In this document: one piece after another, positions 45,444 to 54,546 of the stretch
Layout of the letters: each line of letters starts with the position of its first letter
Position numbering within the stretch: position 1 is the stretch's first letter
Source: Mycobacterium sp. 852002-51961_SCH5331710
Lineage (GTDB): Bacteria; Actinomycetota; Actinomycetes; Mycobacteriales; Mycobacteriaceae
Length of the DNA stretch: 64,000 nucleotides
Assembly (NCBI RefSeq): GCF_001665535.1
Contig: NZ_LZSQ01000019.1
Coordinates: 62,001 to 126,000 of the forward strand
Direction of reading: 5' to 3'
Program-made: the position numbers and the translations under genes
Notes under the pieces: model-generated
What the model saw: the letters and a program-made list of their open reading frames with translations, nothing else
What the model was told of the DNA's origin: nothing
The model's database searches: none

Positions 45444-46617
45444 AGATCAGGTCGCGCTGAATCTCGCTCGTACCGCCGCCGATCGTGTGTATGAGCGACA
45501 ACAGCAGCCCCTCCGAGAAGTGGCCGTCCAACACCGCGTCCGGATCATCGGGCATCAATGCCCCTCTCGGGCCGAGGATCTGGGCGCCCAGCGCACGCAG
45601 CTCCGCGGTCAACTCGGAGTGGTACAGCTTCGACAGCGAGGGCAGCGCCGGATCGAGCGCACCGGCCGCCTGCAGGTGGGCGACCCTGTAGGACAAGGCC
45701 CGCCCGACCTCGACGCGCTCGACCGCCCTGGCCAACGCGATGCGATTCGTCGGATCGGCCAGCGGGTCATGGGCAGACCCCCGCTGTGCGTGGCACCAGT
45801 CAATGAGCTCATCGAGATAGCGCTGGGCCTGCGCAGCGCGCGTGACGTTGGAGCGTTCGGCGTCCAACAGAGCCTTGGCGACCTTCCAACCCTCACCCTC
45901 GGTGCCGACCATGTTGGTCGCAGGCACCCGGACGCCGTCGAAGAATTCCTCGGCGAATGTCGGGTATCCGGTCATCGACCTGATGGGGCGGCGAGTGATG
46001 CCCGGGCTCGACATGTCGACGAGGAAGAACGAGATGCCCTCCTGGCGTTTCTCGGCGACCGGTGATGTCCTCGCGAGCACGAAGATCCAGTCGGCCAGCA
46101 CACCGTTGCTCGTCCATGTCTTCTGACCGTCGAGGACATAGTGGTCGCCGTCGCGTCGTGCGGTCATCCGCAGTGCGGCGAGGTCGGATCCGGCCTCGGG
46201 TTCGGAGTAGCCCTGCGCCCACATCCGCTCCGAGCGCGCGATCAAGGGCAAGTGCTCCTGCTGTTGTTCGGGGGTGCCGAACCGAAACAGCACGGGCGCC
46301 AACATGTTCACGCCGTTGGTGTTGACCAGCGGTGCGCCCGCGTAGGCCAGTTCCTCACGGATGACCACCTGCTCGACGACGCCGAGGCCGCCGCCTTCGA
46401 ACTTCGCGGGCCAGTGCGGAACGAACCACCCCTGCGCGTGCAGGTCGCGGCAGAACGCCACGGCGCGTTCGTGTGCGTCGCGCGGCAGGTAGTCGGGGTT
46501 GGCCGCGGTGCGCCGAAACTCGTCGGGCAGGTTGTCGGACAACCAGTTACGGACGCGCGCGCGTAGCTCTTCGACGTGCTCGCCGCCGCCGAACCGGACG
46601 ATCGGCTGCAGTGGCAC
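45415..46617 (-). CDS. Acyl-CoA dehydrogenase
   Basis: A 400-residue ACAD of the FadE17/FadE-like class. Motifs are YSEPEAGSDLAALRM (~143-157), EEFFDGVRVPATNMVG, the FAD-binding and C-terminal GGGTSEIQRDLIS (~384). Its start is 1 bp from the stop of the crotonase at 46619, so the two are co-translated. It ends in a convergent overlap with the previous crotonase. Confidence 0.9.
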   Translation of the reverse strand: MPLQPIVRFGGGEHVEELRARVRNWLSDNLPDEFRRTAANPDYLPRDAHERAVAFCRDLHAQGWFVPHWPAKFEGGGLGVVEQVVIREELAYAGAPLVNTNGVNMLAPVLFRFGTPEQQQEHLPLIARSERMWAQGYSEPEAGSDLAALRMTARRDGDHYVLDGQKTWTSNGVLADWIFVLARTSPVAEKRQEGISFFLVDMSSPGITRRPIRSMTGYPTFAEEFFDGVRVPATNMVGTEGEGWKVAKALLDAERSNVTRAAQAQRYLDELIDWCHAQRGSAHDPLADPTNRIALARAVERVEVGRALSYRVAHLQAAGALDPALPSLSKLYHSELTAELRALGAQILGPRGALMPDDPDAVLDGHFSEGLLLSLIHTIGGGTSEIQRDLISTTGLGLPR

Positions 46618-46618
46618 G

Positions 46619-47431
46619 TCAGACCCGGTCGGCGGGTTTGGCCGCCTTCTTCATCAGTTCCCGCATGTACTCTTGGAACTCCTTCGACCCGGTGACCACG
46701 GCCTGCAGATCGTTACTGGCCTGTTGATGGGTGCGGAACCCCATGGTCTCCCAGGCCCGCAGTATGCCGGCCTTGGTGGCCTGCAGTGTGATCAACGGCG
46801 CCTTGGCGATCTTGGCGGCGAGTTTCTCGACTTCGGCCTCCAGTTGGTCGGCGGGCACCACCCGGTTCACCAGACCGAATTCCAGCGCCTGGTCCGCCGG
46901 AATCTTCTGCGCCGTATACAGGTACTCGGCGGCGCGCTTGTAGTTCATGAACACCCACGGCTCGAACATCGTCTCCGAGCCGGGCAGACCGAAGCCGGGC
47001 ACGAGTGGCATCTGGAACCACGCGTCGTCGGAACAAATGGTGATCTCCGGGATCAATGCCCAGGTGGTTCCGCCGCCGATCGCGTAGCCGTGCACCTGCG
47101 CGATGACCGGCTTCGGGAACTCCCACAGCTTCAGCACCGGCCACAGGAACAGCTGCGCGGCCGACCGCCAGACCTTGCCCGAGGCGTCGATTTCGGCCTT
47201 GAACTCCGGATAACTGCCGTCCGGCACATGGCCGGAGCAGAACCCCTTACCGTTGGCCTTGATGATGACGACCTTGATGTCGTAGTCGTACTGCGCGTCG
47301 TCGAGGGCTTCGTTGACGCTGTGCACCATCTCGGAGGTTTGGGCGTTGGCACGTTCGGGGTTGTTCAAGATGATCCGGGCGATCGGACCGTCCTTCTCGT
47401 AGATGACATGGTCCAGCGTTCGCGTTTCCAA
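46619..47431 (-). CDS. Crotonase-fold enzyme, TTG start
   Basis: A 270-residue crotonase. The oxyanion motif FCSGHVPD is unusual (H-V-P-D), and AIGGGTTWALIPEITI and FQMPLVPGFGLPG lack both Glu (Thr and Leu). TTG 47431 has AGGAGG 9 nt upstream, and gives METRTLDHVIYEKDGPI. An upstream open frame to 47572 would cover the perfect palindrome at 47453. It is divergent from P450 #1. Confidence 0.84.
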   Translation of the reverse strand: METRTLDHVIYEKDGPIARIILNNPERANAQTSEMVHSVNEALDDAQYDYDIKVVIIKANGKGFCSGHVPDGSYPEFKAEIDASGKVWRSAAQLFLWPVLKLWEFPKPVIAQVHGYAIGGGTTWALIPEITICSDDAWFQMPLVPGFGLPGSETMFEPWVFMNYKRAAEYLYTAQKIPADQALEFGLVNRVVPADQLEAEVEKLAAKIAKAPLITLQATKAGILRAWETMGFRTHQQASNDLQAVVTGSKEFQEYMRELMKKAAKPADRV

Positions 47432-47452
47432 CCTGCCCGTCCTCCTCGACCT

Positions 47453-47469
47453 TTCTGTACTGTACAGAA
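47453..47469. promoter_or_regulatory. Perfect 17-bp palindrome between crotonase and P450
   Basis: TTCTGTAC (47453-47460) T GTACAGAA (47462-47469), a perfect inverted repeat with a one-base centre. It lies 22 bp upstream of the crotonase TTG (47431) and 54 bp before the P450 ATG (47523). A second GTAC follows at 47481. This resembles a regulator dimer site. The half-site GTACAGA is shared with the element at 52348. Confidence 0.8.
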
Positions 47470-47522
47470 TGACGCAGAGTGTACCATTGTCTAGCGGTTG
47501 CCCCTTAGGAAAGGACCTGCCG

Positions 47523-48719
47523 ATGGTGACAGCGGAGCTGCGCTGGGATCCGTTCGACCGCACCCTGCACAAGGATCCCTACGAGGTGTGGCGACGGCTG
47601 CGTGACGAGGCTCCCGTCTACTACAACGAGCAGTACGACTTCTACGCCCTGAGCCGGTTCGACGACGTGCTGGCGGCCTCCCTGGACACCGAGACGTTCT
47701 CGTCCGAGCACGGCATCACGCTGGATGCGATCACGCCCGAACCATGGTCGCCGCCGAAGGCGATGATCATGATGGATCCGCCAGACCATACGGCTATGCG
47801 AAAAATGGTTAACCGCACCTTTTTTCGTAGCAAGATCGCCGAGCTCGAGGACCGGGTGCGCATGCTATGCCGCGGATATCTGGACCCCCATGTCGGCAGC
47901 GGGGGATTCGACTACGTCCGTGACTTTTCCATGAAGCTACCGGTCATGGTGATCAGTTCGCTGTTGGGCTTCCCGGAAGAAGACCATGACAATCTGCGCG
48001 AGTGGACGGATTTACAGCTCCACCGCGAGGAGGGCGCCGCGGAGCTCAGCGAGTTGGGCCAACAGGCCAACGAGAAGCTCTTCGGGTATTACAAAGAACA
48101 GATCCAGAAGCGCCGTGTGAACAGCACCAGCGATATCGTCAGCAACCTGATGGATTCCGACCTGGTGCAGCCTGGCCGAGAGACTCGTCGTCTCGACGAC
48201 GGCGAAGTACTGTTCTTCATCGCGCTCATCAACGTCGCGGGCAACGAGACCGTCGCGCGACTGCTCGGCTGGACGGCGTTGACACTGGCGCGCTTTCCGG
48301 ACGAACGCGCCAAGCTCGTCGAGAACCCCGGCCTCATCGGCGGCGCGGTCGAGGAACTGCTGCGCTACGAGGCGCCGTCCCCGGTGCAGGGCCGTTTCAC
48401 TGTGCGGGACGCGGAATACCACGGCGCGGTTATCCCGGCGGGTTCCAAGGTCGCGTTGTTGACCGGATCAGCCGGTCGCGACGAGCGACAGTACCCGAAC
48501 CCCGACGTCTTCGACGTCAACCGAACCGGCATCCGACACGTCAGCTTCGGTCACGGGGCCCACTTCTGCCTCGGCGCTGCGCTCGCGCGGCTCGAGGCCA
48601 GGGTCGCGATCGAAGAAACCTTGGCGAGGTTCCCGACGTGGCACGTCGACGAGGACGCCGTCGAATATGTTCACACCAACTCGGTGCGCGGTCCGGCGAG
48701 CGTACCGATCTCGCTGTGA
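47523..48719 (+). CDS. Cytochrome P450 (1)
   Basis: A 398-residue soluble P450. I-helix VAGNETVARLL (~236), ExxR in EELLRYEAP (~278) and the haem-binding loop FGHGAHFCLGAAL (~341-353) with the Cys thiolate. ATG 47523 with AAAGGA upstream. It precedes a crotonase by a GTGA overlap and a second P450. It hydroxylates an unactivated carbon of the substrate; electrons probably come from a ferredoxin elsewhere plus FprA. CYP subfamily is not assigned. Confidence 0.92.
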   Translation: MVTAELRWDPFDRTLHKDPYEVWRRLRDEAPVYYNEQYDFYALSRFDDVLAASLDTETFSSEHGITLDAITPEPWSPPKAMIMMDPPDHTAMRKMVNRTFFRSKIAELEDRVRMLCRGYLDPHVGSGGFDYVRDFSMKLPVMVISSLLGFPEEDHDNLREWTDLQLHREEGAAELSELGQQANEKLFGYYKEQIQKRRVNSTSDIVSNLMDSDLVQPGRETRRLDDGEVLFFIALINVAGNETVARLLGWTALTLARFPDERAKLVENPGLIGGAVEELLRYEAPSPVQGRFTVRDAEYHGAVIPAGSKVALLTGSAGRDERQYPNPDVFDVNRTGIRHVSFGHGAHFCLGAALARLEARVAIEETLARFPTWHVDEDAVEYVHTNSVRGPASVPISL

Positions 48720-49516
48720 GCACCACCGGGTTGACGACGCGCACCGAAGATGGGGTGCGCTGGCTGGTGCTGGACCGGCCGGACATGGGCAACTCGGTGA
48801 CGCGGGCGATACAGCGCGACCTCATCGACAACCTCGTGCGAGCATCGTCGGACCACGAGATCCGTGCCGTCGTGCTGACGGCGGCGGGGACCAAGCACTT
48901 CTGTACCGGTCCCAACTTGCGGGACCCAGAGATGCGGCCAAGCCAGGATCGCATCGCCGGAGACGCCGCGCGGATTCTGCGCAACGGCTCGCAGGCGGTG
49001 GTGTCGACGATCCTGGACTGTGAGAAGCCGGTGATCTGCGGTCTGAACGGAACCGCCGCCGGTGTCGGTGCGAGCATGGTGCTGGCGTGCGATCTGATTG
49101 TCGCCGCCGAAAGTGCCCGGCTCATCGAGCTTTTCGTCCGGCGCGGACTCGCCCCCGACGGTGGCGCCGCGTACCTGCTGGCGCGCAAGGTGCCGTTCAA
49201 CATCGCCAAGGAACTGCTGATGTTCGGTGAGGAGATCACGGCGGGGGAGGCGCATCGCATCGGGCTGGTCAACAAAGTCGTCGCCGACGAACTACTCACC
49301 GACGAAGTGACCGCGTGGGCCAACCGCCTGGCACGCGGTGCGACGCGCGGCATCGCCGCCGCCAAGGCGATGCTCAACCAAGCCCTCGACGTGGACCGTG
49401 CCTCGGCGTTTCACACCGAGGCGCTGCTGGTCGATCAGGTGGCGGGTACGGACGACGTCGCGGAAGGTATCGCGGCCTTCATGGAGAAGCGCGACCCGCA
49501 GTTCCGCGGACGGTAG
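48716..49516 (+). CDS. Crotonase-fold enzyme, PDGG type
   Basis: A 266-residue crotonase. FCTGPNLRD replaces the usual CAGxDL, AAGVGASMVLACDL lacks the first Glu, and LIELFVRRGLAPDGG lacks the second but has the Asp. Start GTG 48716 overlaps the P450 stop as GTGA. Six nt before P450 #2. Part of a P450-crotonase-P450 operon. Confidence 0.85.
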   Translation: MSTTGLTTRTEDGVRWLVLDRPDMGNSVTRAIQRDLIDNLVRASSDHEIRAVVLTAAGTKHFCTGPNLRDPEMRPSQDRIAGDAARILRNGSQAVVSTILDCEKPVICGLNGTAAGVGASMVLACDLIVAAESARLIELFVRRGLAPDGGAAYLLARKVPFNIAKELLMFGEEITAGEAHRIGLVNKVVADELLTDEVTAWANRLARGATRGIAAAKAMLNQALDVDRASAFHTEALLVDQVAGTDDVAEGIAAFMEKRDPQFRGR

Positions 49517-49521
49517 CGGCG

Positions 49522-50811
49522 ATGGCAGGCGCGCGGAACACTCCCGGTGTCATCGGCCCGTTCGTGCATGCGATTCGGATGAATGTCGAAGCGGCAGTGC
49601 AGGCCCGCGTCCGCGGTTATCGAGGGTGGACGGGTGCCGTCAACACCGAATTCGATCCGATGGACCCTGCCACGGCGTCCGACCCGTTCGGGGCATACCG
49701 AGAACTTCACCGCAGCGGACGCGTCCACTACAACCCCCGCCGCGCCAACTTCATATTGAGCCGACTCGAGGATGTCAGGGCCGCGCTGCGCGAAACCGAT
49801 CAGGTGACGAGCTCCGAAGGGGTCACCCGGCTGAAGTTCTCGGCGCCGCTCGCGGTGCTCACTGACGGAGACGAACATGCGCGGCTGCGCAAGCAGGTCC
49901 AGCCGGGGTTCAGCAAGGGCGCGATGGGCAGCTGGAAGGGGATGACCGAGAAGCTGGCCACCGAACTGATCACCGACGTGCTGGATAACCCCGGCTGTGA
50001 TGTGGTGCAGCGTCTTGCGATTCCGATGCCCATCCGGATGATCGCCCAAATCCTCGGAGTGCCGGAGTGCGACGCCGATGATTTCCGGCGATGGTCGGAG
50101 GCCGGTGTGCGGATCATGGACTTCTCGCCGACCCCACAGGGTGTCATCGATGCGGGGAAGTCGATGGTGGCCATGGCCGCACTGCGCCGCTACTTCTTGA
50201 ACCAATTCGCCCACGGTGGGCTCAAGGGCTCAGGCACCGTCGTGGGTCGGCTGCTCGAACACAACAGCGACGGCACCCTGACCGACGAGCAACTGTTCCT
50301 CATCGCCATCCACCTGCTGATCGCGGGCAACGAGACAACTACCAACCTGCTCGGCGGCATGTTCGACACGCTGGCGCGCAACCCCGACCAGTACGACATG
50401 ATTCGCGCCGACCCCGACCTCATTCCGATGGCGGTCGAGGAACAGTTGCGCGTGACGACGCCGATTCAGAACCTCTACCGGTACACGCGTGCCGACTATG
50501 AAATCGCCGGCGTGACGATACCCAAAGGGTCGCGGGTGCTATTGCTGTTCGGGGCGGCCAACCGCGACCCACTGGCATTCGAGGAGCCCGACCAGTACCG
50601 CGCGGAGCGAAATCCGCGGATGCACATCGCGTTCGGCTACGGTGCCCACATGTGTCTGGGCGCACCGCTCGCCAGGATGGAGGCGCAAGCCGTCCTTCGC
50701 GAACTCGTGTCACGGGTATCTCGAATCGATACTGTCGGCGACACCACGTGGTCGCATCACAGCTCATTGCGCGGGCCCACGCGACTGGCTGTCAGGCTCA
50801 CCGCCGCCTGA
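49522..50811 (+). CDS. Cytochrome P450 (2)
   Basis: A 429-residue P450. It has an N-terminal extension of about 40 residues before the usual EFDPMDPATASDPFGAYRELH, I-helix IAGNETTTNLL (~271), ExxR in EEQLRVTTP and haem loop FGYGAHMCLGAPLARME (~370-386) with Cys at ~377. ATG 49522 is 5 bp after the crotonase stop. It probably acts on a different carbon or at a later step than P450 #1. Confidence 0.92.
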   Translation: MAGARNTPGVIGPFVHAIRMNVEAAVQARVRGYRGWTGAVNTEFDPMDPATASDPFGAYRELHRSGRVHYNPRRANFILSRLEDVRAALRETDQVTSSEGVTRLKFSAPLAVLTDGDEHARLRKQVQPGFSKGAMGSWKGMTEKLATELITDVLDNPGCDVVQRLAIPMPIRMIAQILGVPECDADDFRRWSEAGVRIMDFSPTPQGVIDAGKSMVAMAALRRYFLNQFAHGGLKGSGTVVGRLLEHNSDGTLTDEQLFLIAIHLLIAGNETTTNLLGGMFDTLARNPDQYDMIRADPDLIPMAVEEQLRVTTPIQNLYRYTRADYEIAGVTIPKGSRVLLLFGAANRDPLAFEEPDQYRAERNPRMHIAFGYGAHMCLGAPLARMEAQAVLRELVSRVSRIDTVGDTTWSHHSSLRGPTRLAVRLTAA

Positions 50812-50990
50812 CAGCCACCCTCTGGCGCGTAACGCGTTCAGCATCAGGTAGATCGGGTAAGTCACCGACAGTGCGATATTGATCGTGCGGGTTCTGCGGC
50901 TCATCAGCGTCAAACCCAGGGCCGTTTCGATTCCACCATTGACATACACGTGGGTGCGGGTGTTGCGGGTGAAGCCGAGTTGACGGTTTA
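50764..50990 (-). pseudogene. Remnant of a DoxX-like membrane protein
   Basis: An open stretch of ~75 codons encodes QLGFTRNTRTHVYVNGGIE then TALGLTLMSRRTRTINIALS and a hydrophobic tail, resembling the C-terminal half of a DoxX-type quinone-related membrane protein. The N-terminal half is not found: upstream the frame runs into the phosphotransferase gene. A GTG at 50949 would yield 61 residues. It overlaps the end of P450 #2. Probably a fragment, perhaps left by an insertion/deletion. Confidence 0.4.
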
Positions 50991-52340
50991 GTCGAACAGT
51001 TCGCTCAGTGGTGTCACGTGCCCGATCCGACCGCCGGTCAGTAGCGGTTCCATGAGCAGGAGTTGGCGCATCACCCGACGGTGTAGCAGCGCAATAAATG
51101 CGGAGTCGTGATGCGGTTGTGCTGTGCGGACGAACCCCTCGAGGACTTCGTCACCCTCCTTGCGGTCGGCGGGTCGAATGCCGAGAAGATCGGCAATATC
51201 ATCGAGGTCCGCGGCGTCGATGGCGTGCGCGTACTCGCTCACGCGGTGACAGAATCGCGCGACCTTCGCCACCGCGGACCGCTGGTACTCGACGATGCCG
51301 GGCGGCACTGCGAGAGACTCCACCATGGATGCCAGGCCGGCGATCGCGCCGGGGTAGGCCGTGGGCTCGGGCTCGGGTAACGACACAGCCGACAGCTCGA
51401 CGTCGGCCTGCCGGGCGATCGATTCGATAGTGTGCAGCGATAACAGGTGGAACCACTCGATGTATTGGACGATGTCGGTCAGCGGTAAGTCCAGATGCAG
51501 AACGATCGCGACACCGAGCGGCGTGCAGAGCGCGAACTTGGCGGTGTGAAACTCGATCGCGGTCCGATCCAGCGGCGTTCCCGAGACCGCCTCATAGCGC
51601 CGCAGTACCCGGCCGAGGTCGCCCATCGGCTCCGTTACGTTGCGCAATCGCAGACCCGCGAGATCGTGGGAGACGTCGCCGATGTGGGCGAGTTCGACGT
51701 CGATCAGGCCGGTGATCCGGCCGTCGGCGTACATGTACTGCCCGGTGTCGCCGAGAACGAACGACGGGGTCGACCGGTGGTCCGGGGCGTTACGCCGCAG
51801 CCATCCGATCGCGAACTCCAGCAGCGGTTCCGGGCGCCGCTTGAAGTCCCGATAGCGGGTCACGAATGTCTCGAAATAATCGAGGGCGAGCGCACGTGGA
51901 CTGTCGGGGATGCGCAGGCCCGCAGCGGCGAACGCCGCCGGGTCGATCGAGTGGGCGCGCACGAGCGCGTCGACATACGAGTCCATGACCGCGTCGACGC
52001 CGTCAGCATCGTCGGCGAGGCATGGATTCGGTGCTCCCGGCAACGAGTCCATCACGATCGCCATTGCCGGAGAACCAGGCTCGCTGATGTCCCCGTGTAC
52101 GTGGGGGACGGGGATCTGATGCGCCTCCAGCACCCGAAGTATCTCTGCCTCCGCGGCGACGGTGGCGAAGCCGAACCCGTCGCGATCTCCCCGGACGTAG
52201 AGGCCGACCTCCCGATCGCCGCTGTCCGCGGTGACGAACCATGCGGGCCGCCAACGCTGGTGGCGTTCGATGGCGCACACCGTTCCGATATTCGCTGAGA
52301 TCCAGTCCTCGACGACGGAGTCCACGCCGTGTTCAGTCAC
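50988..52340 (-). CDS. APH-family phosphotransferase-like protein, altered catalytic loop
   Basis: A 450-residue aminoglycoside-phosphotransferase-fold protein of the sort often found beside mycobacterial acyl-CoA dehydrogenases. The ATP-binding and DFG-like parts (FVLGDTGQYMYADGRITGL, IDVELAHIGDVSHDLAGLR) are present. In the usual HGDxxxxN the His is Leu and the Asn is Met, though the Asp remains. Activity may be altered or lost. GTG 52340 is used; longer open frame overlaps the divergent SDR gene. Substrate unknown. Confidence 0.8.
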   Translation of the reverse strand: MTEHGVDSVVEDWISANIGTVCAIERHQRWRPAWFVTADSGDREVGLYVRGDRDGFGFATVAAEAEILRVLEAHQIPVPHVHGDISEPGSPAMAIVMDSLPGAPNPCLADDADGVDAVMDSYVDALVRAHSIDPAAFAAAGLRIPDSPRALALDYFETFVTRYRDFKRRPEPLLEFAIGWLRRNAPDHRSTPSFVLGDTGQYMYADGRITGLIDVELAHIGDVSHDLAGLRLRNVTEPMGDLGRVLRRYEAVSGTPLDRTAIEFHTAKFALCTPLGVAIVLHLDLPLTDIVQYIEWFHLLSLHTIESIARQADVELSAVSLPEPEPTAYPGAIAGLASMVESLAVPPGIVEYQRSAVAKVARFCHRVSEYAHAIDAADLDDIADLLGIRPADRKEGDEVLEGFVRTAQPHHDSAFIALLHRRVMRQLLLMEPLLTGGRIGHVTPLSELFD

Positions 52341-52347
52341 TGGACAA

Positions 52348-52367
52348 TAGTACAGATAGTGTGCTCT
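52348..52367. promoter_or_regulatory. Recurring element ACAGATAGTGT, copy 4
   Basis: ATAGTACAGATAGTGTGCTC lies between the divergent phosphotransferase (GTG 52340) and SDR (ATG 52422) genes. The 11-bp core is identical to that at 24903. Confidence 0.55.
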
Positions 52368-52421
52368 CGTAATATCTGAAAGACTCCGCCGCCGAACGGC
52401 AGCGACCACACTGGAGGCATC

Positions 52422-53243
52422 ATGAGCCTGTTCGACGCCTTCTCCTATCGAGACAAGCGTGTCGTCGTCGTCGGTGGCGCCACCGGGATGGGCAATGCCA
52501 CAGCTCGGCTCGCTCAGGACGCGGGTGCCGACGTCGTCGTCATGGACTACGCCGACTGCTACCTGCCCGGCGTCATCGCGATCCGAGTGAATCTGGCGGA
52601 CCGGAACAGCATCGACACTGCGGTGGCCGAATGCGGGGGCACCGTCAACGCCCTCTTCGCGTGCGCGGGCGTGGCGGACGGTCCTGGTATCGAGCGCATC
52701 AACTTCATCGGTCACCGTCACCTCATCGAGCGACTGCGCGCCGAGAACATGCTCCCCCGGGGCAGTGCGATCGGGTTCATCTCGTCGGCGGCCGGGCTCG
52801 CCTGGCGGTCGAACCTGCCGCAGCTCACCGAGTTCCTCGACATCGTGGACTTCGACACCGCCGCCGCGTGGGCGGTCGACAACGGTTGTGCGCACTACAT
52901 GTTCACCAAACAGGCGGTATGCGCCTACGTGGCGCGCGAGGCCATGGATCTCATTTCCGACGGCATTCGAATCAACGCCATCTGCCCCGGTCCCACCGAT
53001 ACGCCACTGGCGCGGGCCAATGCAGAACTCTGGCTCGACTTCGGTGCCGACTACCGCGCGAAGGTCGGCGTGGCCGCCGCTACGCCGATGGAACAGGCCT
53101 ACGCGCTGCTGTTCCTGTGCAGTGATGCGGCGCGCGTCGTCAACGGCATCACAATGGTGACCGACTCGGGATATCTCAGCGCCGGCATCACCGAAGTGTT
53201 CCCCGCAGGCACGCCGATGGCGAAGATGCTGTTGGACGGGTAG
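52422..53243 (+). CDS. Short-chain dehydrogenase, hydroxysteroid-dehydrogenase-like
   Basis: A 273-residue SDR. Cofactor motif VGGATGMGNATA (~18-29), LFACAGVADG in place of NNAG, FISSAAGLAW and YMFTKQAV (~165) with Tyr/Lys. Short deletion after beta-4 and the overall layout resemble 3-alpha-hydroxysteroid dehydrogenases. First gene of SDR > SDR > SnoaL > SMP-30 operon. Confidence 0.86.
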   Translation: MSLFDAFSYRDKRVVVVGGATGMGNATARLAQDAGADVVVMDYADCYLPGVIAIRVNLADRNSIDTAVAECGGTVNALFACAGVADGPGIERINFIGHRHLIERLRAENMLPRGSAIGFISSAAGLAWRSNLPQLTEFLDIVDFDTAAAWAVDNGCAHYMFTKQAVCAYVAREAMDLISDGIRINAICPGPTDTPLARANAELWLDFGADYRAKVGVAAATPMEQAYALLFLCSDAARVVNGITMVTDSGYLSAGITEVFPAGTPMAKMLLDG

Positions 53244-53248
53244 TGGCC

Positions 53249-54028
53249 ATGAGTGCGGACTTCGCGAACAGCGTCGTCGTCGTCACCGGCGCAAGCGGTG
53301 GAATCGGCCGTGTGATCGCGCGGCGGTACGCCCGCAGCGGCGCCACGGTCGCGTTGGTCGCGCGGCGGCCAGACCAACTGGCGGTGACCGCGGACGTGAT
53401 CGCCGAGGACGGTGGCCATACCTCGGTGCACGTCGCCGACATCCGAGACGAGAGTCAGTGCGGGGACGTCGTTTCCGCGATCATGTCCCGCTGGGGACGC
53501 CTCGATGTCCTGGTCAACAACGCCGCGATACCGGGCACCGATCAGCCGGTCGCGGAGGCCACCGTCGACAACTGGAACGCGGTGCTCGCAACGAATCTCG
53601 TCGCCCCGATGGTGTTGTCGCGAGAGGCACTGCGGCAGGCAATGATTCCGGCCAGGAGTGGCAATATCCAGTTTCTGTCCTCGGCCGCGGCGCGTACGGT
53701 GCAACCGCAGAAGGCCCACTACGCCGCGGCCAAGCTGGCATTGAGCGCACTGGGGCAGACGCTGGCACTGGAAGTGGGGACCGCCGGGATCCGGGTCAAC
53801 ACGCTGGTGGTCGGCACGGTAGAGGGTCAGTTGGTCGACAACTACCTGGCCCGGCGGGCGGCCGCCGATGGGGTGAGTCCGGACGAGGTGCGACGCAGGC
53901 TGGTCGCGTCGACCAAAATGGGCCGACTGATCCGCCCGGACGAGGTAGCGGACGTCTCCATCTGGCTGGCCTCGGATGCCGCGTCGGCGATCACCGGCCA
54001 GGATATCAACGTGACGGGAGGCGGATGA
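53249..54028 (+). CDS. Short-chain dehydrogenase, FabG-like
   Basis: A 259-residue SDR. Cofactor motif VTGASGGIGRVI (~11-22), VNNAAIPG, LSSAAARTVQPQKAHYAAAK (Tyr/Lys ~155) and C-terminal DINVTGGG. Start ATG 53249; GTG 53243, overlapping the preceding stop, is an alternative. The SnoaL gene starts in its stop as ATGA. Probably acts after the first SDR on a related alcohol. Confidence 0.87.
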   Translation: MSADFANSVVVVTGASGGIGRVIARRYARSGATVALVARRPDQLAVTADVIAEDGGHTSVHVADIRDESQCGDVVSAIMSRWGRLDVLVNNAAIPGTDQPVAEATVDNWNAVLATNLVAPMVLSREALRQAMIPARSGNIQFLSSAAARTVQPQKAHYAAAKLALSALGQTLALEVGTAGIRVNTLVVGTVEGQLVDNYLARRAAADGVSPDEVRRRLVASTKMGRLIRPDEVADVSIWLASDAASAITGQDINVTGGG

Positions 54029-54546
54029 CTCACCGCGATCCGGTCGCGCAATGGGTGGCGCGCGACGAGATTCGTCAGCTTGCCTACCGGTATGCGGCCG
54101 CGCTCGAAGCACGAGACGTCGACGCGATGGTCGACGTGTACTCGCCCGATGCCCGCTTCGGCGAATTCGGCGACGGCCCCGACGCATTGCGCCGACTGAT
54201 GACCCACAGCCTCGACGGATGCCCGTTCGCGGTCACCCTGGTGGCAAACCATCTGATCGATTTCGACGACGACGTCCGCGCTCACGGCCAGGTATGGGTG
54301 CTCTGTTTCGCCCAGACCGAGGCCGACGGCTTCGTCGAGCAGCTCATCAGGTACGACGACCGCTACGAGCGCCGCGACAACCGGTGGCTCTTCCTGCACC
54401 GCAAACACCGTCTGTGGTACGGCGTTGGCCATCCCGAGTCGCCGCTGCGCCAACCGGCGGCGAACTGGCCCGCCGGCCAGATCGGTGTCGGAGATATTCC
54501 ACTGTCCGACAATGTGTTCCACGCGTGGTGGGCAGGACAGCCGTGA
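54025..54546 (+). CDS. SnoaL-like (NTF2-fold) protein
   Basis: A 173-residue NTF2-fold protein (VARDEIRQLAYRYAAALEARDVDAMVDVYSPDARF ~10-45) of the family that includes steroid isomerase and hydroxylase-like proteins. It has a W-rich C terminus. ATGA overlap with SDR; GTGA with the SMP-30 gene. It is related to the SnoaL at 29783 in size and start. No activity is assignable. Confidence 0.82.
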   Translation: MTHRDPVAQWVARDEIRQLAYRYAAALEARDVDAMVDVYSPDARFGEFGDGPDALRRLMTHSLDGCPFAVTLVANHLIDFDDDVRAHGQVWVLCFAQTEADGFVEQLIRYDDRYERRDNRWLFLHRKHRLWYGVGHPESPLRQPAANWPAGQIGVGDIPLSDNVFHAWWAGQP

